Part shown: positions 27,786 to 36,048 of the stretch, in pieces
Numbering within the stretch: the first letter of the stretch is position 1
How the letters are laid out: each line of letters opens with the position of its first letter
Assembly (NCBI RefSeq): GCF_000243715.2
Contig: NZ_AHMO02000008.1
Location: 2,336,001 to 2,400,000, forward strand
Length of the DNA: 64,000 bases
Source: Leptospira broomii serovar Hurstbridge str. 5399
Lineage (GTDB): Bacteria; Spirochaetota; Leptospiria; Leptospirales; Leptospiraceae
Direction of reading: 5' to 3'
Notes under the pieces: generated by a model
Told to the model about the DNA's origin: nothing
What the model saw: the letters and a program-made list of their open reading frames with translations, nothing else
The model's database searches: none
Position numbers and translations under genes: made by a program

Positions 27786-29108
27786 CTATTTTTCTAATAA
27801 AGGTAGAAATATTTGAAATCTTGCGCTAACGCTGTCCCCCTTCGCTTCTCCACCTCGAGAATGCCGAAGGTTAATAGCAAAATACGGATGATAGATCCGT
27901 AAAAATAAATAAACGGACTTATCTACGACTCGCAAACCTGTCTCTTCTGGCGTAAGGGATTCTTCCACGAAAGCGGGAAGCCGATTTCCTTCTTTTGCGA
28001 ATAAAAGCGAAGACTGAAGTTTCCAGTTTTCGAAGAAGGTTAGATGCATCGTCGCTTCCGCTATGCGATCCCCGTTTCTTCTCCATTCCTGACCGATCTC
28101 CCATATCCAACCTTTTTTCTGAAAACCGTAGTACAATCCTCTTCCGCTAGTCCATAAATTAGAATTTTCGAATTTATAAGTCCTAATTTGTGCAAGTGCT
28201 GCCCCCCAACTAGTTTGGAAAAAAGCGATTCTTCCCCAAATCGCTTTGGAATGCAGGTTCCCGATTTCGTTTTCAATCGGATTGCCGAATCGTTCGAACT
28301 GTACGGCCGCTAATCGATTATATAGCCCCGGTTCCCAAAGAACCCTAAGAGATCGTGCACGATCTCTAGACTCCGTTGGAGAAGATAAACTGAATAATTG
28401 GGACGATTTCCCTTGGTAACCCGAAAAAAGGAATCTCTGATTCGATTCGGAATTTTGCCAATAGAACGAAAAAATTCCGGATGGACTTTCCTTAGATCCA
28501 AACGCTTCCAAACGCAACCGGAACGGACTTTTACTTAATCCTTTATCCTTATAAGAGGGGATTTCCAATAACAGAAAGCCCTCTTTCGATTCGGGAGAAT
28601 ATGCTAACTCAAGATATTCCTGAAAAGGTTTAACGAAGATGCCGGGACTTTTTGATGCACCTCGTTCCGAGTAATATAGACTAAAGAATGATGGTCCGAT
28701 ATAGGTTCCTGCAAAGGCGGAGCGAACGGACGGTTGTTCCAAAAACCAGAAAGAGGAAAATTCGAAGGTCTCTCGTAAAAAGAAGAAATGCCGAGAAGGC
28801 TTGAATCTGTTTCCGTAGGAAAGATAAAATCGATTTGTTTCGAACGCGACCGACGTTAATAAACGCTCATTTCGCTTTTCTAAAAAGAACTTTGAGTTTA
28901 GGCAGTTTTCTTTTTCTCGTATCGAGAATACACTTATCGAACCGCAAAAATCTCCACGAAGCCAGACCGTATCCTGGGATTTTCTATAAAAGCGGGACTC
29001 ATAGGAAGAAAAGGAGCCGCCTGAGGAAAGAAAAGGCATTTCATTTTCCTTGCCACTAATTTGGACGACGGCAGCAAAGCAGAATAATAGAAAGAGCCCG
29101 GCCTTCAA
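27786..29108 (-). CDS. Putative outer-membrane beta-barrel protein
   Basis: A 440-residue protein with a cleavable signal peptide (MKAGLFLLFCFAAVVQISG). The rest is rich in aromatic, Ser and Gly residues in alternating patterns (SYESRFYRKSQDTVWLRG, RFYLSYGNRFKPS, LEWRR-like turns), the pattern expected of a beta-barrel, and ends in hydrophobic/aromatic SARFQIFLPLLEK. No known family recognised. It overlaps the upstream gene (29105) by four bases, so the two predicted envelope proteins are made together. A barrel is inferred from the residue pattern only. Confidence 0.55.
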   Translation of the reverse strand: MKAGLFLLFCFAAVVQISGKENEMPFLSSGGSFSSYESRFYRKSQDTVWLRGDFCGSISVFSIREKENCLNSKFFLEKRNERLLTSVAFETNRFYLSYGNRFKPSRHFFFLRETFEFSSFWFLEQPSVRSAFAGTYIGPSFFSLYYSERGASKSPGIFVKPFQEYLELAYSPESKEGFLLLEIPSYKDKGLSKSPFRLRLEAFGSKESPSGIFSFYWQNSESNQRFLFSGYQGKSSQLFSLSSPTESRDRARSLRVLWEPGLYNRLAAVQFERFGNPIENEIGNLHSKAIWGRIAFFQTSWGAALAQIRTYKFENSNLWTSGRGLYYGFQKKGWIWEIGQEWRRNGDRIAEATMHLTFFENWKLQSSLLFAKEGNRLPAFVEESLTPEETGLRVVDKSVYLFLRIYHPYFAINLRHSRGGEAKGDSVSARFQIFLPLLEK

Positions 29109-29983
29109 TACCGGCCGTCCAATTTTCGCTTTTTTTGGAAAAGTAAACGAAAAATTTTCTTTTGTTCGGCGGGCGCGAAAGAGTTTATCTTATCTCGAAA
29201 AATTCGCTCATCCGAACGAGACCATTTGGAAATTTGCAACGCGTCGGTTATCGAAAATCCAGCCTTTACGAGTTCATCAACCGTTAGCGGTGATAGGGGA
29301 AGGCGCGTCCTTTCGGATGTTCCGATCGGAAGCGACGGCTTCTCGGATAGTTCTCGGTTTTTAAAAAATTCCTTAGTGATTCCGAAGGATCCGGCTCCAT
29401 TTACCTCGCCGCTGGCTTCACGGAGAAGAATATCTCCGGTTAGTCCGTCCCAATTCCAAGCAAAGCCGATCGTGAATCTTGTTTCGGAAGCTTTTCCTCT
29501 TTCTTGAGCTAACTCGATACTCAGACTTAAATGAGTATTTGATGAGTAGGCGCTTCTGAGTATTCCGCCGTATCCTCTTTCTTCGGAACTTTTCCGAAGG
29601 AAGAAATCTAAACTTCCGGATCGATTAGAAAATCCTAAAATAGTATGTAAAACCTCGCGGGAACCGCCGACCTGGAACGTTACTCTAAACGATTCGTAAG
29701 TAGGGGATCGATAGCCGATGCCGACTGACTCCAGCGGAGATGTATGTAAATCTCGGGAGTTCAGCCAAATTCCAAGAAGGCGTAGCTCGCCTTTTTGTCC
29801 GGCTGAGAACGGCGCCTGCAATAATGCGCCGCCGATAGTTTTAGTGCCGGATTCCCAGCGACCTAAGAGCGAAATCTCTCCTTCTTGATTCCAGGAGCGT
29901 GCAACCCATTCTATTGGAAGAGAAGGTGCTGGAGAAGCGCTGATCGGGAGAAGCAAGGTTCCGAGATAAAATAGTCGGCGCAT
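29105..29983 (-). CDS. Secreted protein with C-terminal helix-hairpin-helix-like segment
   Basis: A 292-residue protein with a signal peptide (RRLFYLGTLLLPISASPAPS), an aromatic, strand-rich middle (IGYRSPTYESFRVTFQVG, LSLSIELAQERGK) and a C-terminal helical part: LTVDELVKAGFSITDALQISKW followed by RDKINSFAPAEQKKIF. The tail resembles the helix-hairpin-helix of ComEA-type DNA-binding proteins, but the diagnostic LPGI-like hairpin is not clear. The exported location and coupling to the barrel-like gene downstream suggest an envelope complex. DNA uptake would be speculative. Confidence 0.5.
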   Translation of the reverse strand: MRRLFYLGTLLLPISASPAPSLPIEWVARSWNQEGEISLLGRWESGTKTIGGALLQAPFSAGQKGELRLLGIWLNSRDLHTSPLESVGIGYRSPTYESFRVTFQVGGSREVLHTILGFSNRSGSLDFFLRKSSEERGYGGILRSAYSSNTHLSLSIELAQERGKASETRFTIGFAWNWDGLTGDILLREASGEVNGAGSFGITKEFFKNRELSEKPSLPIGTSERTRLPLSPLTVDELVKAGFSITDALQISKWSRSDERIFRDKINSFAPAEQKKIFRLLFQKKRKLDGRY

Positions 29984-30265
29984 GGGAGGAACGGGTTGGC
30001 AATTTCGTTCGGTGCGCGAAAAATTCTAAGGAATCCTTTTTTTGAATTTTCTTCCGATTCGGAGGCTCTATTTGTCCGGCCTCTCGGTAAAATTAGTTTC
30101 ATAAGGAAAGAGAAGCGGACCTGCAGAGGCCGCGATCCCTATAGAAAATTTTTAGTAAACGCTTGACGACTACTATAATTTAGTTTAGTATGTATCTATC
30201 CGTTTAGTAGATTATAGGTGTGTTTTTCCTAATTTATGTCGTCTAACTAAACAGGGAGAGAAAGT
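29984..30265. promoter_or_regulatory. Divergent intergenic region upstream of the RadC cluster, with GTTTAGT repeats
   Basis: Candidate promoter on the plus strand: TTGACG at 30163-30168, 17 bases, TAGTAT at 30186-30191. Over and after it lie repeated TTTAGT cores (30179-30184, 30184-30189, 30203-30208) and an inverted AACTAAAC at 30245-30252, suggesting a regulator binding several times. The ribosome site GGGAGAGA lies just before the ATG at 30266. The left part (29984-30150) shows nothing recognisable. Confidence 0.42.
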
Positions 30266-30490
30266 ATGATGATTCGATCTCTACAAGATACCGGAACATA
30301 TGAGAGAAACCGTAAGGGTTTAACGGGTGCCGGGTTCGACTGGAGGGAAAGGGACCGAGCCATTGAGCCCGGTTCAAAGACCTTCGCGGACTATTTGGAA
30401 GAATCCTTTCAAGGCGATCTCGTTCAAGACGGGAATTGGTTTTCGGAAACGCTTTCCGAGCTGAGTAAAAAGAATCTAAGAAAGATCTGA
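30266..30490 (+). CDS. Small ORF upstream of and frame-linked to RadC
   Basis: A 74-residue product from ATG 30266, with a strong GGGAGAGA site before it. It has no signal peptide or membrane helix and is charged throughout (TFADYLEESFQGDLVQDGNW). I recognise no domain. Its 3' end carries T-AAA-AAG at 30466-30472, and the RadC frame opens at 30469, immediately after a stop at 30466-30468, in the -1 frame. The product may therefore end at 30490, or ribosomes may shift into RadC and make a fused protein of about 300 residues. Coupled re-initiation at CTG 30487, overlapping the stop, is the alternative. Confidence 0.6.
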   Translation: MMIRSLQDTGTYERNRKGLTGAGFDWRERDRAIEPGSKTFADYLEESFQGDLVQDGNWFSETLSELSKKNLRKI

Positions 30491-31164
30491 CTCTGAGCCG
30501 GTTTAGCGGAACCCTCCCGGATCCGAGGACACGCATCAGATATGAAGCGGATGCCTTAGATGATTGGGAATTGATTGCAGTCCTTTTGGGAAAAGGGGAT
30601 CGTAATCGTTCTATAGAGGATCTTAGTCGAGAGATTCTGAGAGTTACGAAAGGATTGAGCGGACTTCTTTCCGTAGATGTCTCCCGTAACCTACGTGTGA
30701 GCGGCCTTGGAACTGCGAAAGCGTCCGTATTAATGGCTGCAGTAGAGCTGGCCAGGCGCTTAAAATACAAATCCTTACAAGGTGCCATTTTCGACCCGGT
30801 ATCCCTGTCTAGATACATGCGAACCTTATTTCTCCCGATGAGAAGAGAGTGCTTCGTATTGGCCACGATTTCCCCGGCAGGAAATCTACTTCGTGCAGAT
30901 ATCGTTTCCAAAGGAAGCCTAGAGGAAGTAGGAGTGCATCCACGTGACTTAGTTCGTCTGGTTCTTAACGACGAAGCCTCGGAAGCAATTCTCGCACATA
31001 ATCATCCCGGAATGACCGCCGATCCGAGTCGGGAAGATTGGGATGTCTATACTCGCCTTGGTTCCATTCTATCGGAACTAGATGTGAACCTATTAGATCA
31101 TTGGATTTTTGGAATTGACGGGATCTTTTCTTGTAAACATTCTACTCGCCTAGACGAAGAATAA
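30469..31164 (+). CDS. radC: RadC/JAMM-domain family protein, start unresolved
   Basis: The frame is open from 30469 and codes about 231 residues, the usual RadC length. ALDDWELIAVLLGKGDRN is the N-terminal helix-hairpin region, and AHNHPGMTADPSREDWD the JAMM/MPN+ metalloprotease motif (H-x-H-P … S-x-x-D). GIDGIFSCKHST closes the domain. There is no ATG, GTG or TTG at the normal start position; TTG 30571 would remove part of the N-terminal domain. CTG 30487 or a -1 frameshift from the preceding ORF are the options. RadC-like proteins often lie in accessory DNA and their role is not settled. Conserved residues are intact. Confidence 0.72.
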   Translation, partial: KESKKDLTLSRFSGTLPDPRTRIRYEADALDDWELIAVLLGKGDRNRSIEDLSREILRVTKGLSGLLSVDVSRNLRVSGLGTAKASVLMAAVELARRLKYKSLQGAIFDPVSLSRYMRTLFLPMRRECFVLATISPAGNLLRADIVSKGSLEEVGVHPRDLVRLVLNDEASEAILAHNHPGMTADPSREDWDVYTRLGSILSELDVNLLDHWIFGIDGIFSCKHSTRLDEE

Positions 31165-31188
31165 TCTTTTTCTATTTTTAGGTATTAG

Positions 31189-31959
31189 GTGACCCAATCC
31201 AAATTTTTTCGAAACATGCGAATTCTATTCGTTCTGGTAAGAAGAGATTACGCTCTCCAATATGCCGGATCTGCTTTAGGATTAACTTGGATGTTTTTGC
31301 AAAATCTGAGTTTGATTCTGATCTATACCGTCGTATTTTACTTTATAGGAATTCGTACGAATGGGGAAGACCCGATCGACTATTTTTCCTATATGCTGAG
31401 TGGTTTACTTTTTTGGATCCCCTTACAAGAATACTTGATTCGCGGCACCGGAATTTTAACGGACAATCGGCATCTGATCAAACGATCCCCGTTGGGTCCG
31501 GAAATTTTTCTATGGATTCCTTTTTTTCAGTATGTATTGCACTGGCTGATTACGGCTGTGCCAGTGATTATCTTCCTATTTTGGTTCGGGAAAGCAAATT
31601 GGTCGGGGTTATTGCCTGGATCGTTGACGATCATTGCGACGGGGTTATTTCTTGCTTGTATCATCAATTACTTCGCACGGATCAATATAATTTTAAGGGA
31701 TATTTCCCCCCTAGTTCGCCTTTGTTCTCAATTTCTTTTTTGGGGATTGCCGGTTTTATACCAGTCAACCGGAGTTTTAGGAAAATTGAATGTATGGAAT
31801 CCATTTTTCTTTCCATTGGAACTTTTTCGATCCTTCATATTATCTAACTACGAATCCAAAGCAAGTTTTGCGGATTTCCTACCGTTCCTGGCTTTATTTT
31901 TCATAATTTTCTTTTTAAGCCGCGCTAAATTAAATCAGGTCGTGTTGGATCACCTTTGA
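31189..31959 (+). CDS. Polysaccharide ABC exporter permease (Wzm-like)
   Basis: A 256-residue ABC-2 type permease. After a short cytoplasmic tail there are six hydrophobic helices (SLILIYTVVFYFI, LHWLITAVPVIIFLFWF, LTIIATGLFLACIINYF, ending LPFLALFFIIFF). RRDYALQYAGSALGLTWMFLQ is the O-antigen exporter signature region. The start may be GTG 31189 or ATG 31216. The ATPase gene downstream overlaps its stop, and ugd follows, so this pair probably exports a surface polysaccharide or its lipid-linked form. It lies 24 bases after radC with no obvious promoter. Confidence 0.85.
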   Translation: MTQSKFFRNMRILFVLVRRDYALQYAGSALGLTWMFLQNLSLILIYTVVFYFIGIRTNGEDPIDYFSYMLSGLLFWIPLQEYLIRGTGILTDNRHLIKRSPLGPEIFLWIPFFQYVLHWLITAVPVIIFLFWFGKANWSGLLPGSLTIIATGLFLACIINYFARINIILRDISPLVRLCSQFLFWGLPVLYQSTGVLGKLNVWNPFFFPLELFRSFILSNYESKASFADFLPFLALFFIIFFLSRAKLNQVVLDHL

Positions 31960-33155
31960 TACGTGTAGAAGGCATTACTAAAGTTTATTCCGGTTATAGT
32001 CGTCCTTGGCGTAGACTTTGGAATGCGCTGACATTCGGATATTTCGGCTTCGATATTAAATTTAAGGCGTTAGATGGAATTTCGTTCGAGGCGCGTAAGG
32101 GAGAAATTTTAGGGATTATCGGCCGGAATGGCGCAGGAAAATCCACTCTTCTGAAGCTTTTAACCGGTGTTTCCCGTTCGGATTCCGGGAGACTGGAAAA
32201 AAAAGGAACGGTCCGTTCGATTTTAGAATTGGGCGTAGGCTTTAATCCGGAACTGTCCGGAGAAGAAAATCTTTACTATAATGGTCTAGTTTGGGGTTTA
32301 GATCCGACAGAATTAAAATCATCGATGGACGAGATTTTTCGTTTTTCCGGACTTAGCGAATTCAAAAAGAATCCCTTAAAAAATTATTCGTCCGGAATGA
32401 CGATGCGATTGGGTTTTGCATTGGCGACCGCAAAGCGTCCGGATATTTTAATCGTAGACGAAGCGCTTGCAGTAGGCGATGCGAGCTTTCAACAGAAGTG
32501 CTTGAGTCGGTTTCGAAAATTCTCCGAGGAGGGCACCCTCACATTGATCGTCAGCCACGATCTCGAGCTATTAAAGTCTATATGTACTAGAATTCTAATA
32601 TTAGAAAAAGGTAAGCTCGTTTACGATGGGGATCCTGTTCACGGGTTCAGGGAGTATATGCAAATCATTGCGGCTTCTTCCGCCGAAGAAGGAGCTCAAC
32701 TAACTCCTCATGAATCGATCTTAGAGTCCGTCCAAATTCGCCTTTCGCATGAAAATCGAATCAATCCGAGTTTATTGCCGGTGGGAGCGAACGTGGAGTT
32801 ATTCGTTTCGGCCAAATTTAAAGAGGATTTGAAACGCTTAACGGTAGGATTTCATATCGATGATAGTCGAGGTATTCGTTCCTTCGGCACGAATACCTTT
32901 CATTTAGGTAGCGAATTATTCGGCGTCGTCGCAGGCGACTGGATTCACGCTAAGTTCAAATTTCCTCTGAATTTTTCCGCAGGAAAATATTCCTTAGGGA
33001 TTGCATTGCATGCCGGAGATAGTCACGCGGAAGGATCGTATCTTTGGCAGGACGGTATTTTAGAATTCGAACTAGAGCGTTTAGATATGTCCAAGTTCGA
33101 AGGAGTCGCCTGGATTCCGGTCGAAATAGAGACGAAAAAAGGGCCAAATTCCTAG
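31956..33155 (+). CDS. Polysaccharide ABC exporter ATPase with C-terminal substrate-binding domain (Wzt-like)
   Basis: A 399-residue protein starting at TTG 31956, which overlaps the permease stop. Residues 1-250 are an ABC ATPase: GIIGRNGAGKSTLLKLL, signature YSSGMTMRLGFA, Walker B ILIVDEALAVGD. The last 150 residues form the Wzt C-terminal beta-sandwich (VGANVELFVSAKF, VGFHIDDSRGIRSFG, GKYSLGIALHAGD), which in E. coli O9a/O8 recognises the modified sugar at the chain end. It implies that chain length is set by a terminal cap rather than by Wzz. The sugar is not known. Confidence 0.9.
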   Translation: MIRVEGITKVYSGYSRPWRRLWNALTFGYFGFDIKFKALDGISFEARKGEILGIIGRNGAGKSTLLKLLTGVSRSDSGRLEKKGTVRSILELGVGFNPELSGEENLYYNGLVWGLDPTELKSSMDEIFRFSGLSEFKKNPLKNYSSGMTMRLGFALATAKRPDILIVDEALAVGDASFQQKCLSRFRKFSEEGTLTLIVSHDLELLKSICTRILILEKGKLVYDGDPVHGFREYMQIIAASSAEEGAQLTPHESILESVQIRLSHENRINPSLLPVGANVELFVSAKFKEDLKRLTVGFHIDDSRGIRSFGTNTFHLGSELFGVVAGDWIHAKFKFPLNFSAGKYSLGIALHAGDSHAEGSYLWQDGILEFELERLDMSKFEGVAWIPVEIETKKGPNS

Positions 33156-33201
33156 ATAAATTCCTTCCCACTTCGACTTTGCTCCCTAACTTGGTCTTCG
33201 T

Positions 33202-34515
33202 ATGAAAGTATGCGTTATCGGTAGCGGCTACGTCGGATTAGTAGCAGGAGCTTGCTTTGCAGAATACGGCAACCAAGTCATTTGCGTGGACAAGGATGCA
33301 AAAAAGATCGAAGATCTTAAAAACGGTATTATCCCTATTTATGAACCGGGTTTATCCGAGCTCGTTCAAAACAATTGGAAAGAAAAGCGGCTCGAATTCT
33401 CGACTTCCTTAAAAGAAGGAGTGGAAAAGTCGGATCTGATTTTTATCGCGGTAGGAACTCCAACATCATCGGACGGATCTGCCGATCTCTCCGCAGTCTT
33501 TGCCGTCGCGGAAGAAATTGGAAAATCGATTAACGGATACAAAGTCATCGTCGATAAATCTACGGTTCCGGTAGGTACGGCTGCCAAGGTAAAAGAGTTT
33601 ATCGGAAAGCACACTAAATACGAATACGATGTGGTATCCAATCCCGAATTTTTAAAGGAAGGAGCGGCGATCGACGATTTTATGAGACCGGAGCGGGTCG
33701 TGATAGGAGCCGATAATGATCGAGCAGGAGATCTAGTCGCGCAGTTGTATGCTCCTTTTGTACTGAACGGTAATCCTATTTTAAGAATGGGGACCGTTTC
33801 TGCCGAGCTGACTAAATACGCATGTAATGCGTTTCTTGCCACGAAGATTTCCTTTGCGAATGAGATCGCGAATCTCTGCGAGTCGGTAGGCGCGGATTAC
33901 GAAGATGTGCGAAAAGGAATGGGAACTGATTCTCGCATCGGACGCCAATTTTTATATGCAGGTATCGGTTACGGGGGTTCCTGTTTCCCGAAAGACGTTA
34001 GGGCTTTAATTCGCACTTCCGAACAATTCGGAAAGCCGTTAAGAATTATTCAAGAAGTCGAAGCTGTGAACGAAGATCAAAAAGTTCGGTTGTATGAAAA
34101 GATCGAAACCTTCTTCGGGAAAGGAGGGGTTAAAGGTAAGAAATTCGCAGTTTGGGGTCTTGCATTCAAACCCGGTACGGACGATATGAGGGAAGCTCCT
34201 TCTATACCTCTCCTTTTAAAATTATATTCGGAAGGTGCGAAGATTCAAGCCTTCGATCCTGTGGCGAAAGAGACTTCGGAATATTACTTCAAAGGAAAGA
34301 TCGAGTATTCTGAAGATGCGTATTCGGCGCTAAAAGGAGCCGATGCCTTGCTACTTTTGACGGAATGGCGAGAATTTCGTGAACCCGATTTCCCTCGGAT
34401 GAAGCAGCTACTAAAACAATCGATTATCTTCGACGGAAGAAATCAGTATAGACCGGGTCTCCTTAAAAAGGAAGGGTTTCAGTATTTTTCCATCGGGAAG
34501 CAACCGATCGAATGA
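33202..34515 (+). CDS. ugd: UDP-glucose 6-dehydrogenase
   Basis: A 437-residue enzyme that oxidises UDP-glucose twice to UDP-glucuronate, a precursor for surface polysaccharides. The NAD site is KVCVIGSGYVGLVAGACFAE at residues 2-21, EFLKEGAAIDDFM is the substrate helix, and the catalytic Cys261 lies in GYGGSCFPKDVRAL. The C-terminal domain has the usual VWGLAFKPGTDDMREAPS. It follows the Wzm/Wzt pair by 46 bases, consistent with a polysaccharide operon. A repeat element begins just after its stop codon. Confidence 0.95.
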   Translation: MKVCVIGSGYVGLVAGACFAEYGNQVICVDKDAKKIEDLKNGIIPIYEPGLSELVQNNWKEKRLEFSTSLKEGVEKSDLIFIAVGTPTSSDGSADLSAVFAVAEEIGKSINGYKVIVDKSTVPVGTAAKVKEFIGKHTKYEYDVVSNPEFLKEGAAIDDFMRPERVVIGADNDRAGDLVAQLYAPFVLNGNPILRMGTVSAELTKYACNAFLATKISFANEIANLCESVGADYEDVRKGMGTDSRIGRQFLYAGIGYGGSCFPKDVRALIRTSEQFGKPLRIIQEVEAVNEDQKVRLYEKIETFFGKGGVKGKKFAVWGLAFKPGTDDMREAPSIPLLLKLYSEGAKIQAFDPVAKETSEYYFKGKIEYSEDAYSALKGADALLLLTEWREFREPDFPRMKQLLKQSIIFDGRNQYRPGLLKKEGFQYFSIGKQPIE

Positions 34516-34526
34516 GATTGGGGTCT

Positions 34527-34735
34527 CCCCGCCCTTCCTGGGCGGGGGCCGGTGCGGTGGAAGTACCGGGTCCAGATATCAGAACATTTCCTTTTTTGCA
34601 AGCGATTTTGTTTGGGAATTGTTTGTATGAGCTCCCACAGATTTTTGCTTCAAAAGAATAGTCGACAGTTCGGATAATTTCTGATATCAGGTTTCTCCGT
34701 AAAACCGCCTCCATCCCCCACCCAGGAAGGGCGGG
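34527..34735. repeat. Imperfect inverted-repeat element with GC-rich hairpin ends
   Basis: About 210 bases between ugd and the thioredoxin gene. The left end is a perfect hairpin, CCCCGCCC-TTCCT-GGGCGGGG (34527-34547); the right end is CCCCACCC-AGGAA-GGGCGGG (34716-34735), its inverted counterpart. An inner pair CAGATATCAGAA (34573-34584) / TTCTGATATCAG (34679-34690) is inverted, 11 of 12 matching. The middle has GTATGAGCTCCCACAG, related to short Leptospira palindromes. No transposase. It looks like a small non-autonomous repeat; a half copy lies at 23500-23560. Confidence 0.62.
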
Positions 34736-34761
34736 CTTTCTCCCGCAGGAAATTGCAATAT

Positions 34762-35598
34762 TTATAATGATCGAAGAATACCTTCCAGCTCTTTTTTTTC
34801 ACTTGGATCGGAGCTTAGTTCCAATGCTTTTGTCAGATCATGCTTTGCTTCATTCTTCTTGCCGAGTTCCTTGAAGGCCATTCCTCTATAATAAAAAGCA
34901 GCTTGGGCGTATCCGGTACCCGGGGGATATTTTTCCAGATATAGAGTAAATGTTTTTACTGTTTTCTCATAATTCTCCATCTCGGAATAGGTAACGCCTA
35001 AATTGAATAAGGCTCTATGCTGGTTTTCCGTAGCGCTTTTATCATCAGATGAGAAAGCCTTATAAAAGTAATTAGCGGCCTTCGCATAATCTCTTGCTTC
35101 AAAATAATATTCTCCGACTTTTAGAAGTAATTTAGAATCAGCAGAATTCTTTTCTAAAGAGGCCAGAAGATTTCCTTCCTGATCGCGTTTCGAATAGGCG
35201 TTCTTAAGTGTCTTCACGACCATTTTTGTATCGGGCATGCCGGTAATTTTTTCGGTTATGCTCCCGTTTCGATCTAGGAATAGAAGGGTGGGGTATCCGG
35301 AGACCTGGTATTTTTTTTTCAAATTCGGAAATCTATCTCCATCTAGAGAAAGTAGTACGAAACGTGACAACTCGGCCTGAACTTCCTTTTTTGGATAAAT
35401 TTCTTTTTTTAGCGTCTTGCAATATCCACACCAATCCGCATAGACATCGATGAAGATTGGTTTTCCTTCTTGTTTAGCTCTAGCGAATGCTTTTTCTACG
35501 GACGACTCCCATTGCACTCCGACTGCGGCAATATCCGTCGAAACTAGTGAAAGTACAGCGGAGAATAATGGAATAAGTATTAGATTCCGTAGATTCAT
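34762..35598 (-). CDS. Thioredoxin-like protein with C-terminal TPR repeats
   Basis: The best start is ATG 35598, behind TAAGG with 8-base spacing; TTG 35631 lies in the same frame. The N-terminal signal segment NLILIPLFSAVLSLVSTDIAA directs it across the inner membrane. A thioredoxin-fold domain follows with the active site DWCGYCKTLKKE and the cis-Pro strand VSGYPTLLFLD. Residues about 150-278 are TPR repeats (KVGEYYFEARDYAKAANYFY, HRALFNLGVTYSEMENYEKT). It probably reduces or oxidises disulfides in the periplasm and docks a partner. It faces away from hisE. Confidence 0.84.
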   Translation of the reverse strand: MNLRNLILIPLFSAVLSLVSTDIAAVGVQWESSVEKAFARAKQEGKPIFIDVYADWCGYCKTLKKEIYPKKEVQAELSRFVLLSLDGDRFPNLKKKYQVSGYPTLLFLDRNGSITEKITGMPDTKMVVKTLKNAYSKRDQEGNLLASLEKNSADSKLLLKVGEYYFEARDYAKAANYFYKAFSSDDKSATENQHRALFNLGVTYSEMENYEKTVKTFTLYLEKYPPGTGYAQAAFYYRGMAFKELGKKNEAKHDLTKALELSSDPSEKKELEGILRSL

Positions 35599-35722
35599 AA
35601 GACGAACCTTATTATCAGACCTTTTTTCCAAGGTATCGGAATGGCGAATTCGGAAAAAGCCGGTTTTTTAGTTTACCCAAGGAATGAAGCCCGGAAATTC
35701 GAAGTTATCTCAAGGGGGAAAA

Positions 35723-36001
35723 ATGGAATTTCTGCTTCAGCTCGAGGAAATCCTTAAGAAACGAAAGGCGGAACTCCCGGACAAATCCTATACCGCCGAC
35801 CTCTTTCGTAGCGGGGTTGATCGGATTCTGAAGAAAGTCGGAGAAGAAGCGGGCGAAGTGATTATCGCGGCAAAAAATGCCGATCAAAAGGAACTCACTC
35901 ATGAAGCGGCGGACCTTTTATTTCATTTGCAGGTTCTTTTAGTGGAAAGGGGACTTTCCCTTTCCGATATCGTCGCGGAACTTAGAAAACGCCATTCTTA
36001 A
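35723..36001 (+). CDS. hisE: Phosphoribosyl-ATP pyrophosphatase
   Basis: The start is set at ATG 35723, directly after CAAGGGGGAA (35711-35720), not the in-frame codon at 35684. The product is about 92 residues, an all-alpha MazG-like hydrolase that converts PR-ATP to PR-AMP, the second step of histidine synthesis. [15 protein letters not shown] and [14 protein letters not shown] carry the acidic metal-binding residues. It is a stand-alone HisE; hisI is not fused or adjacent. Confidence 0.92.
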   Translation: MEFLLQLEEILKKRKAELPDKSYTADLFRSGVDRILKKVGEEAGEVIIAAKNADQKELTHEAADLLFHLQVLLVERGLSLSDIVAELRKRHS

Positions 36002-36048
36002 GCGGTATCGCTTCTAAATAAAATCCCGACTGAAAGCTCGATTCAAAT

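Noticed and set aside
30571..31164. RadC starting at TTG 30571
   Set aside because: There is no ribosome site and it would remove conserved residues (YEADALDDWE) still readable upstream in the same frame; the open frame to 30469 fits the family length better.
34536..34735. A protein-coding frame in the ugd-thioredoxin gap (83 codons, minus strand)
   Set aside because: It lies inside the inverted repeat element, has low-complexity ends (PGPGTSTAPAPAQEG) and no ribosome site.
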